Positions 56,975 to 64,000 of a stretch of DNA of 64,000 bases are shown piece by piece. The position numbers and the translations under genes are program-made. Source of the stretch: Omphiscola glabra (taxonomy: Eukaryota > Mollusca > Gastropoda > Lymnaeidae). The notes beneath the pieces are model-generated. The model was not told where the DNA came from. It saw only the letters and a list, made by a program, of their open reading frames with translations, and did not search any database. Within the stretch, counting starts at the first letter, position 1, and every line of letters begins with the position of its first letter. The stretch lies in NCBI GenBank assembly GCA_964017045.1, contig OZ024802.1:29040793-29104792 (forward strand). The letters are read 5' to 3'.

Positions 56975-57385
56975 TGTACAGCAGATGGTAGGATGTTAGA
57001 AGAGACTGGCCACTAACTTGTACAGCAGATGGTAGAAGGTTAGAAGAGATTGGCCACTAACTTGTACAATAGATGGTAGGATGTGAGAATAGATTGGCCA
57101 CTAACTTGTACAATATATGGTAGGATGTTAGAAGAGCTTGGCCACTAACCTGTACAATAGATGTTAGGAGTTTAGAATAGCTTGGCCACTAACTTGTACA
57201 ATAGATGTTAGGAGGTTAGAAGAGCTTGGCCACTAACTTGTACAACAAATGGTAGGAGGTTAGAATAGCTTGGCCACTAACTTGTACAATGGATGGTAGG
57301 AGGTTAGAAGAGCTTGGCCACTAACTTGTACAACAGATGGTAGGAGGTTAGAAAAGCTTGGCCACTAACTTGTACAATATTTTTT
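56975..57385. repeat. 44-bp minisatellite, about 9 copies
   Basis: TTGGCCACTAACTTGTACAA then TAGATGGTAGGAGGTTAGAA then GAGC. Confidence 0.92.
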
Positions 57386-57498
57386 TCCAAAATGATCAGT
57401 GTTGGTCATGTTTGGTCCGGAAGCAATGGAACATATACACGTGTCCACCCTGAGGCGCGTGCAAACAAAATCTCAGAACTCCCCGCATTATTATATCA

Positions 57499-58958
57499 AG
57501 GCTTGTTGTTATAACCAGAGAGAAGTGATCAAGGCTTATTGTTATAACCAGAGAGAAGTGATCAATGCTTATTGTTATAACCAGAGAGAAGTGATCAAGG
57601 CTTATTGTTATAACCAGAGAGAAGTGATCAAGGCGTATTGTTATAACCAGAGAGAAGTGATCAAGACTTATTGTTATAACCAGAGAGAAGTGATCAAGGC
57701 TTATTGTTATAACCAGGGAGAAATGATCAAGGCTTATTGTTATAACCAGAGAGAAGTGATCAAGGCTTGTTGTTATAACCAGAGAGAAGTGATCAAGGCT
57801 TATTGTTATAACCAGAGAGAAGTGATCAAGGCTTATTGTTATAACCAGAGAGAAGTGATCAATGCTTATTGTTATAACCAGAGAGAAGTGCTCAAGGCTT
57901 ATTGTTATAACCAGAGAGAAGTGATCAAGGCTTATTGTTATAACCAGAGAGAAGTGATCAAGGCTTATTGTTATAACCAGAGAGAAGTGATCAAGGCTTA
58001 TTGTTATAACCAGAGAGAAGTGATCAAGGCTTATTGTTATAACCAGAGAGAAGTGATCAAGGCTTATTGTTATAACCAGAGAGAAGTGATCAATGCTTAT
58101 TGTTATAACCAGAGAGAAGTGATCAAGGCTTATTGTTATAACCAGAGAGAAGTGATCAATGCTTATTGTTATAACCAGAGAGAAGTGATCAATGCTTATT
58201 GTTATAACCAGAGAGAAGTGATCAAGGCTTATTGTTATAACCAGAGAGAAGTGATCAATGCTTATTGTTATAACCAGAGAGAAGTGATCAATGCTTATTG
58301 TTATAACCAGAGAGAAGTGATCAAGGCTTATTGTTATAACCAGAGAGAAGTGCTCAAGGCTTATTGTTATAACCAGAGAGAAGTGATCAAGGCTTATTGT
58401 TATAACCAGAGAGAAGTGATCAATGCTTATTGTTATAACCAGAGAGAAGTGATCAATGCTTATTGTTATAACCAGAGAGAAGTGATCAAGGCTTATTGTT
58501 ATAACCAGAGAGAAGTGATCAAGGCTTATTGTTATAACCAGAGAGAAGTGATCAAGGCTTATTGTTATAACCAGAGAGAAGTGATCAATGCTTATTGTTA
58601 TAACCAGAGAGAAGTGATCAATGCTTATTGTTATAACCAGAGAGAAGTGATCAATGCTTATTGTTATAACCAGAGAGAAGTGATCAATGCTTATTGTTAT
58701 AACCAGAGAGAAGTGATCAATGCTTATTGTTATAACCAGAGAGAAGTGATCAATGCTTATTGTTATAACCAGAGAGAAGTGATCAAGGCTTATTGTTATA
58801 ACCAGAGAGAAGTGATCAAGGCTTATTGTTATAACCAGAGAGAAGTGATCAAGGCTTATTGTTATAACCAGAGAGAAGTGATCAAGGCTTATTGTTATAA
58901 CCAGAGAGAAGTGATCAAGGCTTATTGTTATAACCAGAGAGAAGTGATCAATTCTTAA
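57499..58958. repeat. 33-bp minisatellite, 44 copies, with long open frame
   Basis: AAGGCTTATTGTTATAACCA then GAGAGAAGTGATC. Because 33 is a multiple of three, a 519-codon frame runs through it (KAYCYNQREVI per unit). Copies differ mainly at AAG/AAT (Lys/Asn), a replacement change, and no exon structure surrounds it. I treat it as non-coding. Confidence 0.92.
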
Positions 58959-58959
58959 T

Positions 58960-60790
58960 GTTGCCAGATTTTGTGGATATAATTGTACTGAGATAATTTA
59001 TCATTTCACAGAAATCGTTTCATCAACCTGTCCTACGGTGGAGTACAAACAATGAAACACGTTTAGGGGCCGTCCGTAAAGTATGGCACGCATTTTTACC
59101 TTTGCATCTGACAACATTTATAAGCATAATAATTATAAATCGAAATGAATGTCACAAATAAATGAATTGAATAAACCTAGGGATCCAAATTTTATTTACA
59201 AAAAAAAAAAAAAAAGAAATAAATATATAAATAACTTGCCCCTTGTGCAACCAGTCCTTTGGGCAACCACTTTCCTTAACTCTCGATATAGGCGATATAT
59301 CAAAGCAAAGATATACTCAGGAGGCTCCTATTGGTCTACTGTTCAGCTTTTTTCACTTACGGATCATTTACTGCCTTCTTGGAAGCCGGTATTAACAGCG
59401 ACAATTTGACGAAAAAAACCCCATCTTTTTGTGAAATTTTAAAGTAAAATTTTTGATTATGTTATTTATCATTATTTATCATTAGTATTTGGCGTGAATG
59501 AGTTGCTAACATTAAGATAAGGTTATTTAAAGGTTAAAATAGGCTGTAAACACTTGGAAATGTGTTAAATGCGATCGACAAGTCCGATTTCTTGCTGGTT
59601 GCACTTAGGGCTAATCACTGGTTGCGGGGCGGGCAGGTGGTTGCTTAAGGGGCTACTCAGACACCAGCATTTCCCCCTCTTATTATGCTAGTTATCTGCT
59701 AGAACATCTCTTAACACTGCCAAGTCAGTGATTTCCCTTGGTGCCCTTTAAGCAACAACTAATTTTTATTTTTTTTTCACTTTGTAAAAAGTTGTGAGGA
59801 AAAGTTGACTCGTGGTTGCATTGGGTCAAGTTACTCTAGACTATAAAAACATTCCCGTATTTTTCCCCCAACAAAACTATTTACCTTTCCCTAAGATATA
59901 TTAAAATTTTATTTTTGGAAACATTGGACAAGTAGGTCATCATGCAGCTGTGATCAGTGTTCGCAGAAGATTAGTCATATATCATACGATGACAGCAAGA
60001 CGTAGAGCAGTAGTGAATATCGGATTGCCGGCCGACTGACAAAGTATGACTTCTGTTAGACGAACGAAAGCATCAATCATTTTCGACCGAAACAGAAAAT
60101 AAACCGAAATTTAACTTTCCTGTTTCGACCGGTGATAATGGCAACTTTCGGCGCCAAAAACGAAGCCGAAATTCGGTCGGTGTCTACTTGCAATGTTATA
60201 ATATCCATGCATCAGTTCGTGAAAACACTGACAAGCAAAACCCTTAACAAAAGTACTCAATAGTATATCACCGGACAATTGCTCTATCCCCACCCCAAGC
60301 CAGTCTACCCCAACCCCACGGGAAAACAATGAGGGGACGTAAGGGGTTGAGCAAGACTCTCATATACTAAAAATAACTTTCTGCCCTAAAGGGATTAGAG
60401 GCAGCCATTAAAGATAGAGAAAATAGGTCAATGATGTGGAGAGAGAAAAAAATGGTGTCCCACTGAGACCTAAAGAGAGATTCTGCATTGCCTGGCAATA
60501 TTGGCACATTTATGGTCGGGGATATCAAGTTTGGGGGGGGGGTTTCCATCTGGAATAATAGGATGTACGTACGATTTAGAGGGGCTGGGGGTGGTGTTTG
60601 AAGTGTAATAACAAACTTGAAGTGGGTGAGGGGGGAAACAAACAATCAAAGCCATTAGTTTAAAGACCCTTATCTGTCAACAATTACTTCACCTTTATTC
60701 CCCGCCAAATGCCAACATGCACAACTGAAAAGGACCGCAGAGATGAAACTATTTATAGCAGATTAAATCATCTCACATCAGTATCCCAAG
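58960..60790. other. gene-free stretch
   Basis: AT-rich unique sequence with short homopolymers. No exon, element or array supported. Confidence 0.4.
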
Positions 60791-60804
60791 AAAACCCCCT
60801 TAAT

Positions 60805-61215
60805 GTGACCGATTAGGGCACCAGACAGGATTGCTGACCGATTAGGGCACCAGACAGGGGTGCTGACTGATTAGGGCACCAGGCCGGGTTGCTGACCGAT
60901 TAAGGTACCAGGCAGGGTTGCTGACCCTTTAGTGGAACCAGGCAGGGTTGCTAACCGATTAGTGCACCAGGCAGGGTTCCCGATCGATTAGGGCACCAGG
61001 CAGGGTTGCTGACCGATTAGGGCACCAGGCAGGGTTCCCGATCGATTAGGGCACCAGGCAGGGTTCCCGACCGATTAGGGCACCAGGCAGGGTTCCCGAT
61101 CGATTAGGGCACCAGGCAGGGTTCCCGACCGATTAGGGCACCAGGCAGGGTTCCCGACCGATTAGGGCACCAGGCAGGGTTCCCAACCGATTAGGGCACC
61201 AGACAGGGTTGCCAA
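60805..61215. repeat. 29-bp minisatellite, about 14 copies
   Basis: GGGCACCAGGCAGGGTTCCC then GACCGATTA. In the core, GACCGATTA and GATCGATTA versions partly alternate. Confidence 0.92.
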
Positions 61216-61394
61216 ATCAATATTGAAAAATACTTTAAATCTCCAAATTTATACGTAAAAAATATCAGGACTAATCTTAATGTAGGCCTTTACATGTAAT
61301 TGTATTGAACCTATGAGGCTATAACAATTCAAATATCTGATTAACTATGTCTATATGTCATATGGCCATGAGGCAGTGGTCGATTTTATAGAGT

Positions 61395-61540
61395 TTTATG
61401 CACCGTCAATTCAGCCCAGGACATAACGGCCCGACTAATGAACCCCCGTCGAGAGGGCCCCGAAAAAAAGGCCGCAGTCAATAAGGCCAGGACAAATGGT
61501 CTCATCAACAAGGTCCCCAGCATACGGGCTTTATTAAGAA
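61395..61540. repeat. degenerate GC-rich family with GGCCC motifs
   Basis: Spaced AGGCC/CGGCC/GGCCC words with a loose period of about 20 bp. The style resembles 30725-30850 and 62730-63010. Confidence 0.45.
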
Positions 61541-61849
61541 GAATCGCCTACAACCTTTAATGTGAGAGGGCTCAAAGACAACTAGTTTTAACCTATGAAC
61601 TAGTAATAGATTAACTATTGACTGATATTTCGTGGACCAAAAATTTTTTGCACCAACTTTGATGTGTTGTGGTTAATGGCTTGACTAATGACGTACTATT
61701 ATAATGATTATTGCTAATAAAATGCTGTTGAATTATTAAGGTTCTATTTATAGCCAACTGCTGTTTATGAAATTTATTTTGGGACGTGATATTATATCAA
61801 AACGGTTCAATTTCATAGAAACTGGTGTACATCTCTGAATTTAATTGTA

Positions 61850-62305
61850 CGCGAATTAGAAAGTAACTCGCTTTATAGCCCGCCAAACAGTGGCGGCCGT
61901 AATGCGTGAACTTCCCATCTACTGATGTTACTTGACAAAACATGCACTCAAGTAACTCGCTGTATAGCCCGCCAAACAATGGCGGCCGTAATGCGTGAAC
62001 TTCCCATCTACTGATGTTACTTGACAAAACATGCACTCAAGTAATGCGCTTTATAAGAATCCCAATTACTGCTCCCACACTCAGTTCGCAACCGCACACA
62101 TTTTTCACGCCCCCTGAACTATATTCACATTTTAATGCTCCACCCACTTTTATGCTACCTATTTTTTTACACCATGTTTAAATTGAGAATATTTCCGTGT
62201 AACAAAAGAAAATATTAAGCAACCGAACGCACTTGCGGTGTTTTTAAGAATATCATTTAGCGCAGTTAGTAGGAATATTTTCTTAGCAAATTCAGCGCCA
62301 TATGG
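61850..62305 (+). repeat. dispersed repeat 'B', copy 3, with an 89-bp tandem duplication
   Basis: Two copies of an 89-bp segment begin at 61861 and 61950 (AGTAACTCGC, ATAGCCCGCCAAAC, GGCGGCCGTAATGCGTGAAC, TTCCCATCTACTGATGTTAC). The rest follows as in copies 1, 2 and 4: AAGAATCCCAATTACT, TTTTTCACGCCCCC, GCTCCACCCACTTTTATG, TTTTTAAGAATATCATTTAG and CGCAGTTAGTAGGAAT. Confidence 0.8.
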
Positions 62306-62729
62306 TAGCGTTAGTGACATTGTTACACATAAACTTGTTGTATTTTGATAGAAAGACATTTCAAAGCGTGAGGAGAACGTACCGTAGTTGTAGACGAGAG
62401 AGGGCAAGGGAGAAATTGTTATCGTCTCTGTCGCTGGGTATCTTGGAGTCGTCACCGCCGCCTTTTCCCCTCCTGACCATTTCGCCTCTGGCCGTTTCGC
62501 CGACGTTGATACAGATTTTTTTTTTACATTTTTAAAGTGATAACTTACATACACAGGTAAACAAATGTGTATGTTTTAAGAACATCTGTTAATTAGTGGG
62601 GGTTTTGTTTGTTTGTAAGTTGTTTGATAATTCCATATAATCGCCTAAGTGGATACATTGATATGGACTTAACGTTTTACTTTTGAGTTTTTTAAAACGA
62701 CTGCTCGACAAAAGCCCCCCCCCCCCCAA

Positions 62730-63010
62730 CCCTCAATAGCATCCCTCCTCCGCCATTTCATCGGCAGCCCTTTTGACTTGTGCCTTATTGACAGGGGCCC
62801 TTTCATCGGCAGCCCTTTTGACTTGTGCCTTTTTGACAGGGGCCCTTTCATCGGCAGCCCTTTTGACTTGTGCCTTATTGACAGGGGCCCTTTTATAGGG
62901 AAACTTATGAACGGGGTCCTTTTCTCGGGGGTCATAGTGCCTGGGGACGTTATGTCGCGGGTCATTTTGACGGGGCCAAACAGTCTCGGGCCATTTTGAC
63001 ACGATATTAT
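62730..63010. repeat. 46-bp repeat, 3 copies, in a GC-rich degenerate element
   Basis: TCATCGGCAGCCCTTTTGAC then TTGTGCCTTATTGACAGGGG then CCCTTT. It continues into CGGGTCATTTTGACGGGGCC and GGGCCATTTTGACACGA, the last also present at 30.8 kb. Confidence 0.85.
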
Positions 63011-63730
63011 AGCGCTAGTTGTTGGCATCCTCATCAGTGTTTAATTTATACAATGTATAAAACAAATCCCTACGGACTGCTATTATCAAACATAAAACAA
63101 AGCCGCCATGAATATGTATTGCTGCTACAAGTAAACTAGGGGAATCCCCCAAGACATATAATTTTTCCCGAAACGGATTTCACCCCGCCCCCCTCAACCC
63201 AGCCAGTTCTCCATTCACAAATCGCCCAAAACAAACCCAAACTGAATGAAACCACCAAATCATTACTATCTACTAGAGCCAGCCTCCCCCCTTTTTTTAC
63301 CCCATCCCCAGGGCCCCCACCACATGCCCGCCACAATCAGCATGCGGCGTCCTCTCGAGTCTGTAGAAGGGAGCGAGTGGGACGAAAACAAAAACCTTTA
63401 AAATTAGATGGCGATCACAAAACCCGACTAAAAAAAAGGAACGACTTCTTTACACCTGGTGTCTCCCGGCCGTATCCATTGGATTATACCAAGCCATGGA
63501 TCCCATCCCTCAATGAGCAACGCGGGTGTACACAGCACAATTGTTATTCATTCGTGGATATAGGTTTTACAACCGCTGGGAAGACACGTACGAGGACACG
63601 CCGAGGGTGAAGACTCCAGCGAAGGTGAGAATGCATAGGTACAAACACACTCTAGTTTTAGTTTCAACTATAGTAGTGTAACAAATATGCAATACTGGTG
63701 CAGTAAATGTGGAAACGATATAGTAAGAAA
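63011..63730. other. gene-free stretch
   Basis: C-rich and AT-rich unique sequence. No exon supported. Confidence 0.35.
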
Positions 63731-63732
63731 CT

Positions 63733-64000
63733 AGATATAGCCCGCCAAACATTGGTGACAGCAATGCGTGAACTTCCCATTTATAGTATAATAAAGTTAC
63801 GTGACAAAACATGAAGTCAAGTAACACACATTTAAGAATCCCAATTTTCGCTATTCTCCTTCCTTCCACGACACTTCAACATACTTTTTATTTCACGCCC
63901 ATTAACTATGTTAAATATGCTGATGTCCCAACTAATTTTAAACCGAATATTTTTTACACGATACTCAAATGGAGACAATTTCATTTTACGAAAAAAAAAA
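63733..64000 (+). repeat. dispersed repeat 'B', copy 4, cut by the window end
   Basis: ATATAGCCCGCCAAACATTG, GCAATGCGTGAACTTCCCAT, ACGTGACAAAACATGAAGTC, TTTAAGAATCCCAATTTTCG and TTTCACGCCCATTAACTATG occur in the same order as copy 3, as a single unduplicated version. Confidence 0.8.

Noticed and set aside
59460..59485. AAATAC on the minus strand as the end of the preceding EMC10 exon
   Set aside because: No GT follows, and the upstream frame lacks the expected family residues.
61240..61800. tRNA-derived SINE
   Set aside because: No A-box/B-box pair at proper spacing was found here or in repeat B.

Overview
This is eukaryotic, almost certainly metazoan, DNA. Genes are split by GT-AG introns, intergenic DNA is AT-rich and full of minisatellites and short DNA transposons, and two conserved animal genes are recognisable: ZC3H14 and the last exon of EMC10. 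Three short hAT elements look like the SPIN (Space Invaders) family. A mollusc, perhaps a gastropod, would fit, but that is inference; the sequence itself only proves an animal.

Layout. (1) 172-12965, + strand: the 3' part of a gene I do not recognise. Ten exons join in one uninterrupted frame (763 codons; the N-terminus lies left of the window) and end at a stop followed by a poly(A) signal. Its introns hold a decayed non-LTR retrotransposon, a piggyBac-like element and many minisatellites. Two of these arrays begin exactly at the 5' splice site of an exon and repeat that splice site dozens of times in a unit that is a multiple of three. (2) 13.0-18.4 kb: the gap between the two convergent genes, with nested transposons and the ZC3H14 3' UTR. 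(3) 18427-29835, - strand: ZC3H14 (Nab2-type poly(A) RNA-binding protein). A first coding exon carries the PWI-like domain, and a last exon carries five CCCH fingers. Between them lies a 1.4 kb exon in compatible phase that ends in its own stop; it would make a finger-less isoform with a BESS-like motif and an acidic tail. (4) 30-44 kb: gene-free DNA with a 4.3 kb, 49-bp satellite that arose inside a dispersed repeat also seen at 61.9 and 63.7 kb. (5) 44060-44143, - strand: the terminal exon of EMC10 (transmembrane segment plus Gly-rich tail), with its 3' UTR to the left. I could not find its upstream exons. (6) 44.2-64 kb: mostly satellites, microsatellites and short hAT or other inverted-repeat elements, with a broken hAT transposase end at 54.2 kb and one weak candidate exon at 53.5 kb.

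The three genes show no operon-like relation. ZC3H14 acts on nuclear poly(A) RNA, and EMC10 is a subunit of the ER membrane insertase. The most unusual signals are the splice-donor minisatellites of the first gene, the alternative ZC3H14 terminal exon, and the traceable origin of the 49-bp satellite from a transposon-like repeat.
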